Below, piece after piece: positions 26,400 to 35,314 of a stretch of 64,000 nucleotides of DNA (the first letter of the stretch is position 1; each line of letters opens with the position of its first letter). Where the stretch lies: assembly GCF_002741945.1 (NCBI RefSeq), contig NZ_MDVN01000020.1, positions 62,001-126,000 on the forward strand, given 5' to 3'. The notes below the pieces were generated by a model. It had not been told where the DNA came from, ran no database searches, and saw only the letters and a list, made by a program, of their open reading frames with translations. The position numbers and the translations under genes were made by a program. The stretch is from Gaetbulibacter sp. 4G1 (lineage in GTDB: Bacteria; Bacteroidota; Bacteroidia; Flavobacteriales; Flavobacteriaceae).

Positions 26400-26903
26400 A
26401 TGATTTATTACATAACTGGTGGCGAACGTTCTGGAAAAAGTAGTTATGCACAAAGCTTGGCATTATCACTTTCAAACACACCTAAATATGTTGCTACATC
26501 GCGCATTTGGGGTGATGATCATAGAAAACGTATTGACAGACACATTGCTGATAGAGATGAACGTTGGACATCTATTGAGGAAGAAAAGATATTAGCATCG
26601 GTTATAAAAACTAATGATGTTGCTGTTATTGATTGTGTAACGCTTTGGCTTACCAATTTTTATGTGGATACCAAAAACGATATTGAAAAAAGCCTCGAAC
26701 TAGCTAAAATAGAATTCAATAAACTACTAGATATTGATGCTACTATAATTATAATTTCTAACGAAATTGGCATGGGAGTACATGCGCAGACCGAAGTGGG
26801 TAGAAAGTTTACAGAGTTACAAGGTTGGATGAATCAGCATATAGCTAAACATGCCAATAAAGCTACCATGATGGTTTCTGGTATACCATTAACCCTTAAA
26901 TAA
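26400..26903 (+). CDS. cobU: Adenosylcobinamide kinase / adenosylcobinamide-phosphate guanylyltransferase
   Basis: The 167-residue bifunctional enzyme begins MIYYITGGERSGKSSYAQ, a P-loop of the RecA-like CobU/CobP family. His48 in RKRIDRHIADRDERW aligns with the guanylylated His of Salmonella CobU. VIDCVTLWLTNF and EIGMGVHAQTEVGRKFTELQGWMNQ follow in family order. It phosphorylates adenosylcobinamide and attaches GMP, the first step of nucleotide-loop assembly. First gene of the cobU-cobT-cobS-cobC operon; gaps to the next gene are 5 bp. Confidence 0.95.
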   Translation: MIYYITGGERSGKSSYAQSLALSLSNTPKYVATSRIWGDDHRKRIDRHIADRDERWTSIEEEKILASVIKTNDVAVIDCVTLWLTNFYVDTKNDIEKSLELAKIEFNKLLDIDATIIIISNEIGMGVHAQTEVGRKFTELQGWMNQHIAKHANKATMMVSGIPLTLK

Positions 26904-26908
26904 TTTCA

Positions 26909-27952
26909 ATGAAAAATATTAGCTCAATAAAAAATCAAGAGTTAGAAGTTGCACTTCAAAAAAAAATTGATTTAAAAACAAAACCTTTAGGCGCTTTAGG
27001 CGATTTAGAACATTTAGCTTTTAAAATAGGCTGTATTCAAAATACTGAAAATCCAAAAATAGCTAATCCAACTATTGTTGTTTTTGCAGGTGATCATGGT
27101 ATTGCTAAAAAAGGAGAAGTCAACCCTTTTCCACAAGAAGTAACTGCTCAAATGGTTTATAATTTTGTAAACGGAGGAGCTGCTATAAATGTGTTTACAA
27201 AAACTAACGACATTAACTTAAAGGTAGTAGATGCTGGTGTTAATCATAATTTTGAAAACAACTTAAATATTGTTGATGCTAAAGTAGGTTTTGGTACCAA
27301 AAACTATCAAGAAGAGCCTGCAATGACTATTGAACAATGCCAAGATGCGTTCTCAAAAGCTGAAAATATTATACATAAAACACATTCTGAAGGCTGTAAT
27401 ACTATTGGGTTTGGCGAAATGGGAATTAGTAATACCTCATCAGCATCATTACTCATGGCTTATTTTATGAATAAACCAGTTACCGAATGTGTTGGTTCAG
27501 GTACAGGTCTAAATTCTGAAGGTATAAATAAGAAAAGTACCATTCTCTCCGATGTTTATAAAAAATACAAACCGCAAACACCAAAAGATGCTTTGTCTAT
27601 TTTTGGAGGATTTGAAATAGCCATGCTTTGTGGTGCTATTTTAAAAGCCGCAGAGTTAAAAATGATTATTGTTATTGATGGTTTTATAGTGTCTTCGGCA
27701 CTATTAGTTGCCCAAGCCATAAATAAAAATGTATTAGATTACTGTATATTCGCTCATAATTCTAACGAGCAGGGTCATCAAAAAATGTTGGAGTTTCTAA
27801 ATGTAAAACCGCTATTATCACTAGGTTTAAGATTAGGAGAAGGTACTGGAGCTGCTCTCGCTATACCATTATTAAAAGCTTCTGTAGATTTTTTGAATAA
27901 TATGGCAAGTTTTGAAAGTGCTGGGGTTAGCAATGAAATTGAAAAGAACTAA
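26909..27952 (+). CDS. cobT: Nicotinate-nucleotide--dimethylbenzimidazole phosphoribosyltransferase
   Basis: The 347-residue enzyme contains KTKPLGALGDLEHLAFKIG, VVFAGDHGIAKKGEVNPFPQEVTAQM and TIGFGEMGISNTSSASLL. The catalytic Glu is in LGLRLGEGTGAALA (about residue 311, equivalent to Glu317 of Salmonella). It makes alpha-ribazole phosphate, the lower-ligand precursor of cobalamin. Length matches the family. Located 5 bp after cobU and 3 bp before cobS. Confidence 0.95.
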   Translation: MKNISSIKNQELEVALQKKIDLKTKPLGALGDLEHLAFKIGCIQNTENPKIANPTIVVFAGDHGIAKKGEVNPFPQEVTAQMVYNFVNGGAAINVFTKTNDINLKVVDAGVNHNFENNLNIVDAKVGFGTKNYQEEPAMTIEQCQDAFSKAENIIHKTHSEGCNTIGFGEMGISNTSSASLLMAYFMNKPVTECVGSGTGLNSEGINKKSTILSDVYKKYKPQTPKDALSIFGGFEIAMLCGAILKAAELKMIIVIDGFIVSSALLVAQAINKNVLDYCIFAHNSNEQGHQKMLEFLNVKPLLSLGLRLGEGTGAALAIPLLKASVDFLNNMASFESAGVSNEIEKN

Positions 27953-27955
27953 AAA

Positions 27956-28717
27956 ATGAAAAAAGAAATCCAAATATTCTTAACGGCTATTATGTTCTTC
28001 ACAAGAATTCCTTGTCCAAAATGGGTAGATCATAATGCAGAATACTTAAAGGAAAGTGCTAAATATTTTTCATTAGTTGGAATTATTGTTGGAAGCATTG
28101 GTGCTTTAGTTTTTTACGGCTTCTCTTATATGTTTTCTACAGAAGTAAGCTTGCTACTTAGTATGGTATCCACTATATATGTTACAGGAGCGTTCCATGA
28201 AGATGGATTTGCAGATGTTTGTGATGCCTTTGGAGGTGGGTGGACAAAAGAGAAAATCTTATTAATCATGAAAGATTCTCGCTTAGGTACTTATGGAGTT
28301 TCAGGATTAATTTTAATTCTTGCCATTAAATTTTCAACTTTAAGAGAAACACCAATTCACCTTATTCCTTTAACTATTATTGCAGGACATAGTTTAAGTC
28401 GTTTTATAGCAACTACTTTAATATATACACATCCTTATGTAAGAGAAACAGATGACAGCAAAGCAAAACCTGCAGCTAAAAGCATTACGCTAAGTATGGT
28501 TATTGTTAGTGCTATTTTTGGATTAGTACCCCTACTCTTTTTCAAAACACCTTTAATATTTTTAACCTTAATTCCGTGTTACATAGCTAAAGTCTATTTA
28601 GGCGCTAAGTTTAAAAAATGGATTGGCGGACAAACTGGGGATTGTGCTGGTGCCGTTCAACAATTATGTGAGGTTGTTTTTTATTTAAGTGCAATTGCTC
28701 TATGGAAATTTATTTAA
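27956..28717 (+). CDS. cobS: Adenosylcobinamide-GDP ribazoletransferase (cobalamin synthase)
   Basis: A 253-residue polytopic membrane protein with about six hydrophobic helices. The conserved acidic motif EDGFADVCDAFGGGWTKEK lies near residue 81, followed by MKDSRLGTYGVSGL; these bind Mg2+ in CobS. It joins adenosylcobinamide-GDP to alpha-ribazole (phosphate) at the inner membrane. Its end overlaps the start of cobC by 16 bp. Confidence 0.95.
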   Translation: MKKEIQIFLTAIMFFTRIPCPKWVDHNAEYLKESAKYFSLVGIIVGSIGALVFYGFSYMFSTEVSLLLSMVSTIYVTGAFHEDGFADVCDAFGGGWTKEKILLIMKDSRLGTYGVSGLILILAIKFSTLRETPIHLIPLTIIAGHSLSRFIATTLIYTHPYVRETDDSKAKPAAKSITLSMVIVSAIFGLVPLLFFKTPLIFLTLIPCYIAKVYLGAKFKKWIGGQTGDCAGAVQQLCEVVFYLSAIALWKFI

Positions 28718-29268
28718 TAAGACATACCGCTCCTGATATTGAAAAAGGGGTTTGCTACGGACAAAGTGATTTAAATTTAAAGAGTAATTATACTGAAGAA
28801 TTTGAAGCTGTTTTGAATCAAATTCAATTAAAAAAAGACTTTAAAGTTATATCTAGCCCTTTAAAACGATGTGTTTTATTAGCAAAACGTTTCAGTAACC
28901 ACATTACTTTAGATGATCGTTTAAAGGAATTAAATTTTGGAGACTGGGAGCTTAATCCTTGGAATGATATTCCAGAAAAAGATATCAATCCTTGGATGGC
29001 AGATTTTGTAAATGTTGCCGTCCCGAATGGAGAATCTTATGTTGAATTAGCATCAAGAGTTGATGATTTTTTTGAGAGTATTACACATTCAAAAAATAAT
29101 CAAAATCTAATAGTTATATCTCATGCTGGACCAATAAGAGTGGTGCTTTCTAAACTTTTAAAGCTTCCTCTGAAAGATTCATTCAGTATTAAAATTAATT
29201 ACGGCGATGTATTTCATCTTAAGAAAGAAAACGAATCCTTAAAACTCATCACAGAAATCAACCTTTAA
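28702..29268 (+). CDS. cobC: Histidine-phosphatase protein, alpha-ribazole phosphatase-like
   Basis: The 188-residue phosphoglycerate-mutase-type phosphatase begins MEIYLIRHTAPDIEKGVCYGQSDLNL; RHT carries the phosphorylated His, and VISHAGPIRVVL near residue 138 the second catalytic His. CYGQSDL is characteristic of CobC rather than general phosphatases. It removes the phosphate from alpha-ribazole 5'-phosphate or adenosylcobalamin 5'-phosphate. It overlaps cobS by 16 bp, and its end overlaps the convergent Dph6-like gene by 11 bp. Confidence 0.9.
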   Translation: MEIYLIRHTAPDIEKGVCYGQSDLNLKSNYTEEFEAVLNQIQLKKDFKVISSPLKRCVLLAKRFSNHITLDDRLKELNFGDWELNPWNDIPEKDINPWMADFVNVAVPNGESYVELASRVDDFFESITHSKNNQNLIVISHAGPIRVVLSKLLKLPLKDSFSIKINYGDVFHLKKENESLKLITEINL

Positions 29269-29908
29269 GAACCAAGTTCGCGAAGTTATAGTTGCTCGAT
29301 GTTGCTTTTCCTTCTATTTCAACCTCAATTCTATTTTTAAAAAAGGGAGCATTTACAACCAACGTATGAAACTCACCGTTTTCACCACAGGCATCAATTT
29401 CCATATTTTCAAGAGTTTTTACAAGTTCGGCATCAATAGTTCTACCTAAAAAATCGGCACCTAACTCTTGATTACATGATACTATAATAGCTTCAATTCC
29501 CGCATCAATCATATCTAGAACCAGTTGCTTTCTATGCCCTTGCCAAAGCGGTAAAACAGCTTCTAAATCAGCAGCTTTAGACACTTTTTCTTCCCAGGCA
29601 CGGTGCGATTCTATATCAATATCTCCAAAAACTGAATGAGTAATAGGGTAATTTTTAGTAATCGTTTTTAAATTTTCAATGTACTTTTTTTCATAATCAG
29701 CCCATGTGCTACTAAAAATGTGGATAGGAAGTTCTAATGCATTGGCCTGTGCCTGTAATACTGCTTTTGGAATACCATGCGAACGCGACCTGTCTCCAAA
29801 TTCATTCATTACATTTAAAAGAACCGTTGGTTTAAAACCTTGCAAAGTGGCCTTATAAAAAGCAAAGCAGCTATCTTTTCCACCACTCCAAGAACATAAA
29901 AAATTCAT
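29258..29908 (-). CDS. Dph6-related PP-loop ATPase (DUF71), copy 2
   Basis: A 216-residue protein starting MNFLCSWSGGKDSCFAFYKA, a PP-loop near residues 7-13. It shares SHGIPKAVLQAQANALELP, VFGDIDIESHRAW and DACGENGEFHTLVVNAPFF with the Dph6/MJ0570 family and with the paralogue at 23379. The family activates a carboxylate with ATP for amide formation; the bacterial substrate is unknown. Its place between cobC and btuF, and the other copy beside btuB, suggests a link to corrinoid amides (inference). Confidence 0.85.
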   Translation of the reverse strand: MNFLCSWSGGKDSCFAFYKATLQGFKPTVLLNVMNEFGDRSRSHGIPKAVLQAQANALELPIHIFSSTWADYEKKYIENLKTITKNYPITHSVFGDIDIESHRAWEEKVSKAADLEAVLPLWQGHRKQLVLDMIDAGIEAIIVSCNQELGADFLGRTIDAELVKTLENMEIDACGENGEFHTLVVNAPFFKNRIEVEIEGKATSSNYNFANLVLKG

Positions 29909-29993
29909 CTTTTGTATTTTAATCGCTCAAAAGTAACCTTAAGTCTACGGTATTACAAAAAAAATAATGACCTTTGAGTTTCAATTTAAGACT

Positions 29994-31133
29994 ATGCGTT
30001 TTATACTTTTTCTATGCCTTTGTGTTTTGTCTTTTACATCATGTAAAAACGACAAGGAGATTACTGGAACGTTACCTTCTGTAGAGTTTCAAAAGCAAAC
30101 TATAACCTATGCTAAAGGGTTTACAATTTCTAATTATCCTACTTACAAAGAAATTATAGTGACATCGCCTTGGCCTAAAAGTCAAGATACATACCGCTAT
30201 ATTTTAGTTAAAAAAGGGCAATCCGCTCCAAAAATTAGTGATAAAGACATTCTAGTTTCATTGCCTATTGAAAAAGTTGTGGTGATGTCTACCACGAATA
30301 TTCCGTCACTTGAATATTTGAATGTGGATGACAAATTGGTTGGTTTTCCGAGTACTAAGTATATTTCTTCAGAAAAAACAAGAGCTCGTATTGAAAAAGG
30401 TGAAGTAAAAGATTTAAATAGCGATTTAGATCTTAACATGGAATTGCTGCTGGATTTACAACCTGAATTGGTTATTGGGTTTTCGGTAAATGGGAATAAC
30501 AAAACTTTAGATCAGATTGAAAAATTTGGAATTCCCGTTGTTTTAGATGGTGCATGGACCGAACAACATCCCTTAGGACGAGCTGAATGGATAAAATTTA
30601 TTGCAGCGTTTTTTGATAAGCAAAAGGAAGCTGATAGTATTTTTAATGCTATTGAAAACAATTACATAGAAGCTAAAAAGAATGCTTCTAAATCAAATGA
30701 TAAGCCTGTGGTATTTTCGGGATCGATGTTTAAAGATGTCTGGAATATTCCTGGAGGTAAAAGTTTTGTAGCAAAATATCTGGAAGATGCCAATACAAAT
30801 TATCTTTGGAAAGATAGCGATGCCAATGGTAGCCTTCAGCTTAACTTTGAAAATGTGTTAGAGAAAGCTATTAATGCAGAATTGTGGATTGGCGCAGGCT
30901 CATTTCAAACCAGAGCGCAAATGGAAGAACAGCATAAGGGGTATGGCTATTTTGATGCTTTTAAAACGAATAATATTTACACCTATACTAATAAAATTGG
31001 ACCAATGGGTGGCTTGTTATATTATGAATTGGGACCTTTGCGTCCTGACATCATTTTAAAAGATATTATTAATATTGCTCATCCCGAAGTATTTTCTAAT
31101 TACGAAAATTTCTTTTTTAAACGTTTAGAATAA
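29994..31133 (+). CDS. btuF: ABC transporter corrinoid/iron-chelate binding lipoprotein
   Basis: I start it at the ATG at 29994, which gives a lipoprotein signal (MRFILFLCLCVLSFTSCKND); an upstream ATG at 29967 adds nine residues before it. The ~380-residue product has a periplasmic binding protein fold of the helical-backbone (FecB/BtuF) type: VVVMSTTNIPSLEYLNVDDKLVGFPS, LDLQPELVIGFSVNG, IEKFGIPVVLDGAW and the closing PLRPDIILKDIINIAHPE. Its stop directly abuts the permease gene. B12 is favoured as ligand over siderophore because of the neighbours. Confidence 0.88.
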   Translation: MRFILFLCLCVLSFTSCKNDKEITGTLPSVEFQKQTITYAKGFTISNYPTYKEIIVTSPWPKSQDTYRYILVKKGQSAPKISDKDILVSLPIEKVVVMSTTNIPSLEYLNVDDKLVGFPSTKYISSEKTRARIEKGEVKDLNSDLDLNMELLLDLQPELVIGFSVNGNNKTLDQIEKFGIPVVLDGAWTEQHPLGRAEWIKFIAAFFDKQKEADSIFNAIENNYIEAKKNASKSNDKPVVFSGSMFKDVWNIPGGKSFVAKYLEDANTNYLWKDSDANGSLQLNFENVLEKAINAELWIGAGSFQTRAQMEEQHKGYGYFDAFKTNNIYTYTNKIGPMGGLLYYELGPLRPDIILKDIINIAHPEVFSNYENFFFKRLE

Positions 31134-32162
31134 TTGGCAGAAACAAAAACTTATAGCATCGCATTTTTAGTACTTATTGTACTTCTGATTCTCTGCTTTT
31201 TTATTAACATAAGTTTAGGTTCAATTTCTATTCCTAATACTGCCATTTTTAATAGTCTATTTGGAAAAATTGATAATACCTCTTGGCAACATATTATTAT
31301 GGATTATAGACTACCAAAGGCACTAACAGCCATTGTTGTGGGGTCTGGATTAGGCATTTCAGGATTAATGATGCAAACACTTTTCCGGAATCCTTTAGCT
31401 GGTCCTTTTGTTTTGGGTATCACTTCTGGAGCCAGTTTAGGTGTCGCTGTCGTAACCATGGGTGCTTCTTTATTTGGTGGTGCTATGCTAGGTGTTTTGG
31501 CATCTAAATGGAGTATCGTTATTGCTGCAACTTTAGGTAGTTTTCTTGTGTTATTAACCGTTTTGGTGGTCTCCACAAAAGTGAGAGACACTATGGCTAT
31601 TTTGATTATAGGTTTAATGTTTGGTAGTATTTCTACTGCTGTGGTTAATGTACTCTCTTATTTTAGCTCTGCGGAAGAATTACAACAATACTACTTCTGG
31701 GGCTTTGGTAGTTTAGGAAGTTTATCATGGCATGAACTTCTTATTTTGTTTGTTATTTATACCCTTGGTTTATTGCTTAGTTTAACGTCTATAAAAACTT
31801 TAAACACACTATTACTTGGTGAAAATTACGCTAAAAGTTTAGGGCTTAACATAAAACAAAGCCGATTATTAATTATTATCGCTACCAGTTTACTTGCTGG
31901 GACAATTACGGCATTTACTGGTCCTATTGCTTTTATAGGCTTGGCTATTCCGCATATGACCAGACAAATTTTTAACACCTCAAATCATAAGATTTTATTA
32001 CCTGCCGTTTTTCTATTTGGAGCTATTGTTATGCTTGTTTGCGATAGCATCTCACAATTACCAAATAGCGATTATACACTCCCAATTAATGCCATAACAT
32101 CTTTGGTTGGTGCGCCGGTGGTAATTTGGTTATTAGTTAGAAAACGTAAAATGATGTTTTAA
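31134..32162 (+). CDS. btuC: FecCD/BtuC-family ABC permease
   Basis: The 342-residue inner-membrane permease has about ten hydrophobic helices. Family motifs include DYRLPKALTAIVVGSGLGISGLMMQTLFRNPLAGPFVLGITSGASLG and TAFTGPIAFIGLAIPHMTRQIF, the segment that contacts the ATPase. It starts at TTG 31134, immediately after the btuF stop, and ends overlapping the ATPase gene by 1 bp, so the three form one unit. Together they import a corrinoid (favoured by context) or an iron chelate. Confidence 0.92.
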   Translation: MAETKTYSIAFLVLIVLLILCFFINISLGSISIPNTAIFNSLFGKIDNTSWQHIIMDYRLPKALTAIVVGSGLGISGLMMQTLFRNPLAGPFVLGITSGASLGVAVVTMGASLFGGAMLGVLASKWSIVIAATLGSFLVLLTVLVVSTKVRDTMAILIIGLMFGSISTAVVNVLSYFSSAEELQQYYFWGFGSLGSLSWHELLILFVIYTLGLLLSLTSIKTLNTLLLGENYAKSLGLNIKQSRLLIIIATSLLAGTITAFTGPIAFIGLAIPHMTRQIFNTSNHKILLPAVFLFGAIVMLVCDSISQLPNSDYTLPINAITSLVGAPVVIWLLVRKRKMMF

Positions 32163-32956
32163 TGGAGCAAAATAAAAAGCATATCATTTTAAAAACCGAT
32201 AATTTATCTATTGGATACACATCTAAGGCATCAAAATCTGTTATAGCTTCGAATATTAATATTGCATTAAAGAAAGGTGAGCTTGTTGGTGTTATTGGTG
32301 CAAATGGCATTGGAAAATCTACACTTTTACGAACGCTCACCAAAGTTCAAAACCCACTGAATGGTCGTATTTTAATTAATGACAAAGCATTATCAAAATA
32401 TGCCCCAATAGAGTTGGCAAAAGTGATGAGTTTGGTCTTGACTGAACCTATTGTATCAAAAAATTTATCAGTTTTTGAATTGGTGGCTCTTGGCAGGCAG
32501 CCCTATACAAACTGGGTTGGTAATTTATCTAAAACCGATATTGAAATTGTTAATCAGGCTTTAAATCAAACAAACATCTCTACACTAAAAGATAAAAAAT
32601 GCTTTGAACTGAGTGATGGTCAATTACAAAAGGTAATGATTTCCAGAGCCTTGGCTCAAGATACAGATTTAATCATTCTAGATGAACCTACAACTCACCT
32701 AGATATGTACCACAAAGCTTATATTTTAAAACTGCTCCAGAAATTGGCTAATGATACAGGAAAAACTATTTTATTCTCGTCGCACGAAATAGATTTAGCC
32801 ATCCAACTTTGTGATACTTTAATTGTAATGACAGAAACTCATGTGGTTTCAGACCAACCATGTAATCTTATTGAAAAAGGTACTTTCGATACGTTATTCC
32901 CAGATGATTTAATTGCTTTTGATTCGGTAACAGGGAGTTTTAGGGTGAAGAAGTAA
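32162..32956 (+). CDS. btuD: ABC transporter ATPase, BtuD/FecE type
   Basis: The 264-residue ATPase has Walker A GANGIGKST near residue 46, the signature LSDGQ near 150 (Asp replacing the usual Gly of LSGGQ) and Walker B LIILDEP near 173. The H-loop is in LFSSHEIDLA. It overlaps the permease stop by one base (TAATG). It energises transport by the preceding binding protein and permease. A convergent TonB receptor gene follows after 3 bp. Confidence 0.92.
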   Translation: MEQNKKHIILKTDNLSIGYTSKASKSVIASNINIALKKGELVGVIGANGIGKSTLLRTLTKVQNPLNGRILINDKALSKYAPIELAKVMSLVLTEPIVSKNLSVFELVALGRQPYTNWVGNLSKTDIEIVNQALNQTNISTLKDKKCFELSDGQLQKVMISRALAQDTDLIILDEPTTHLDMYHKAYILKLLQKLANDTGKTILFSSHEIDLAIQLCDTLIVMTETHVVSDQPCNLIEKGTFDTLFPDDLIAFDSVTGSFRVKK

Positions 32957-32959
32957 CTT

Positions 32960-35311
32960 TTAAAAAAACAATCTGAAAGAAATATTTGGTGTAAAACCTA
33001 AGGAAAAACGTTGAATAACTTGTTTTAATTCTAAGCCGCTGCCCTCATCTTCTGACCTGTAAGTTACAGAAGTTGGAGTTTTTCTGTTATAAATATTCAA
33101 CATTGAAAACCCTAATTGTCCTTTCCAATCTTTATCTTGTCTTGGAGTGAAATTATAAATGGCTGAAGCATCTAAACGATGAAAATCTTTAAGTCTTTGG
33201 CTATTTACACCTCCAAAATCGACTATGTTTCCGACGGAGTTAAACGAATTTATTGGCGTTACTGGTTTACCTGTACGATACTGCCATCCTAAAGATAATT
33301 GCCAACTTTCTACTTTTAAAGTATTGGATATCCTAAAGGCATGTGTGATATCATTGTTGCCAGAAAATTGACCGTCTTGGATACTTGGAAACTCAAACTT
33401 AATATCATTATAAGTATAACCAGCCCAAACTCTATAGTTATTAATCTTCTTTTTCAATAAAACATCAATACCCTTTATGGAACTGTTCCCTTGCGAAAGT
33501 TCTAATTGTGGCGTGCTAAACCCTGCAGTAAAAGAAGTAAGTCCTTCCAGTTCTTTATAATAAGCATCAATATCTAACGTCCAGCCTTGTCTTTTAAACA
33601 ATAACCCTCCTGAAATTTGATCACTTTTTAATAAAGGAAAGCGTTCATCAGAAAGCCGCCATATATTATTTTCTAATCGCAATTCTGTTTGACTAAATTC
33701 AACCAATTGAGAAATGGGCTGATGTCGACGCTCTAAAGCTGTTTTAATCCTAAAACCTTTACTTATTGGATATTCGATAGTAATTCTAGGTTCTAAAAAA
33801 GCGCGCTTAACGCCTCCATAATGAACACCTCTCATCCCTGTACTTAAAAAACCAGCATTTCTAAAACGGTATTGATATTCAGTAAAGAAAGCATTCTTAA
33901 AATTATGCTGATCCAGTTCTTCAAATTCATTGCTTTCAGGTTCAAATACTTCTTGTTTGTCTAATAAAAAATAGACCTGCGTATTAGATAGCTGATAGCC
34001 ATATTGTAATGTATGTTTCTTATCAAACGTATGTTTTGACTGCACTTCAAAACCAAAATCTGTAATCTTATTTTTTCTACTATTGGCCTCTTCAGTAACA
34101 TTACCATTGATAATTTCTAAATTGGTGTAATCAGATTTATAGTGAGACAGATAGGTTTTTGCGATTAATTTATGTTGATTTGATGTATCAAAATCCCAAC
34201 GCAAACTAGTACCAAAATTTTGAACTTTCTGATCATCAATACGAAGTTCTCCAGCTTTATCAAATGAAAAATCTAAAGTGTTTTGGGTTATTAAATTGCT
34301 AAAAATAATTTTATGCTGTTTAGAAGGCTGATAAATCAATTTAGCATTAACATCATAAAAGGAAAATTTATTGGTACTTGTATCTTCTGTATAATCGTCA
34401 TCGGTTTCTAAATTAATAGAACTTCCATCAGCTGTAAAAACGGGTGCTCCTGTGTTTCTAAAAATCGTTTCTGCATAGGCATTATACGTTGGACTTTTAG
34501 CGACATCGGCATAAGAGCGACGAGCAAAAAGAAACAATGCCGTTTTATCATTCAATTTATTCTTAAAAAATCCATCAATACTTAAACCATCAATGCCAAG
34601 ACTAGATTCGTTTTTCTCAGGAATGGTTTCGCCTGTAGAAATGTCTATAATTCCAGAAATACGATCGCCGTAAGCTGCACTTGTCCCAGATTTGAATATC
34701 CTTGCTTTTTCAGTGGCATATGGATTAAAAGTCGAAAACATACCAAATAAATACCCTGTACTATATAGCTTTATATCGTCAAAAAGAATTAAATTTTGAT
34801 CTGGTGTTCCTCCACGAATTTGAATATGACTTGCCGACTCATCAAGTGTACTAATGCCAGGAATAAGTTGCATACTTTGGGAAATATCTGGAGTTACCAA
34901 GCCTGGTAATATGCCTAAATTTTTACTGGTTACATCAATTGAGCCATCTTTATTTCTATCAATACCAGAAGTAACGTATCCAGAAATAACAACTTCATCT
35001 AAAACTTGATTGTATGGCGTTTTCGCTTTTGGAGTAATGATAATTTGAGATTCTGATACTTTTTTAAACTTTAATCCTGTCTGATCTTCTAGTATTACTA
35101 AAAGTTCATCCAACGAAATGTCTTTTTCTGATAAGGTGATTTGTTTACCTTCAATAATAGCATTTGCAAATGAAAATATAACACCGCTTTCATTTTGAAT
35201 GTCCGCAATAACAGAAGCCAAAGGTTTTTCTACATAACTGTAATTAAGTTTTTGTTGTGTATTTCCAATAGTGAACGCAAATAACGCTAAATAGAAAAGG
35301 GTGTATTTCAT
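32960..35311 (-). CDS. TonB-dependent receptor with N-terminal STN domain
   Basis: The 783-residue outer-membrane protein has a signal peptide (MKYTLFYLALFAFTIGNTQ). An STN (secretin/TonB short N-terminal) domain follows at ~20-95 (SYVEKPLASVIADIQNESGVIFSFAN ... LEDQTGLKFKKVSESQIIITP). Next are the TonB box region, the plug (ISQSMQLIPGISTLDESASHIQIRGGTPDQNLILFDDIKL) and the barrel, which ends in Phe. STN domains talk to FecR-type regulators, and fecR and fecI-like genes lie just upstream in the same operon. Cargo unknown; a chelated metal or corrinoid is possible given the adjacent ABC importer. Confidence 0.9.
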   Translation of the reverse strand: MKYTLFYLALFAFTIGNTQQKLNYSYVEKPLASVIADIQNESGVIFSFANAIIEGKQITLSEKDISLDELLVILEDQTGLKFKKVSESQIIITPKAKTPYNQVLDEVVISGYVTSGIDRNKDGSIDVTSKNLGILPGLVTPDISQSMQLIPGISTLDESASHIQIRGGTPDQNLILFDDIKLYSTGYLFGMFSTFNPYATEKARIFKSGTSAAYGDRISGIIDISTGETIPEKNESSLGIDGLSIDGFFKNKLNDKTALFLFARRSYADVAKSPTYNAYAETIFRNTGAPVFTADGSSINLETDDDYTEDTSTNKFSFYDVNAKLIYQPSKQHKIIFSNLITQNTLDFSFDKAGELRIDDQKVQNFGTSLRWDFDTSNQHKLIAKTYLSHYKSDYTNLEIINGNVTEEANSRKNKITDFGFEVQSKHTFDKKHTLQYGYQLSNTQVYFLLDKQEVFEPESNEFEELDQHNFKNAFFTEYQYRFRNAGFLSTGMRGVHYGGVKRAFLEPRITIEYPISKGFRIKTALERRHQPISQLVEFSQTELRLENNIWRLSDERFPLLKSDQISGGLLFKRQGWTLDIDAYYKELEGLTSFTAGFSTPQLELSQGNSSIKGIDVLLKKKINNYRVWAGYTYNDIKFEFPSIQDGQFSGNNDITHAFRISNTLKVESWQLSLGWQYRTGKPVTPINSFNSVGNIVDFGGVNSQRLKDFHRLDASAIYNFTPRQDKDWKGQLGFSMLNIYNRKTPTSVTYRSEDEGSGLELKQVIQRFSLGFTPNISFRLFF

Positions 35312-35314
35312 TGT

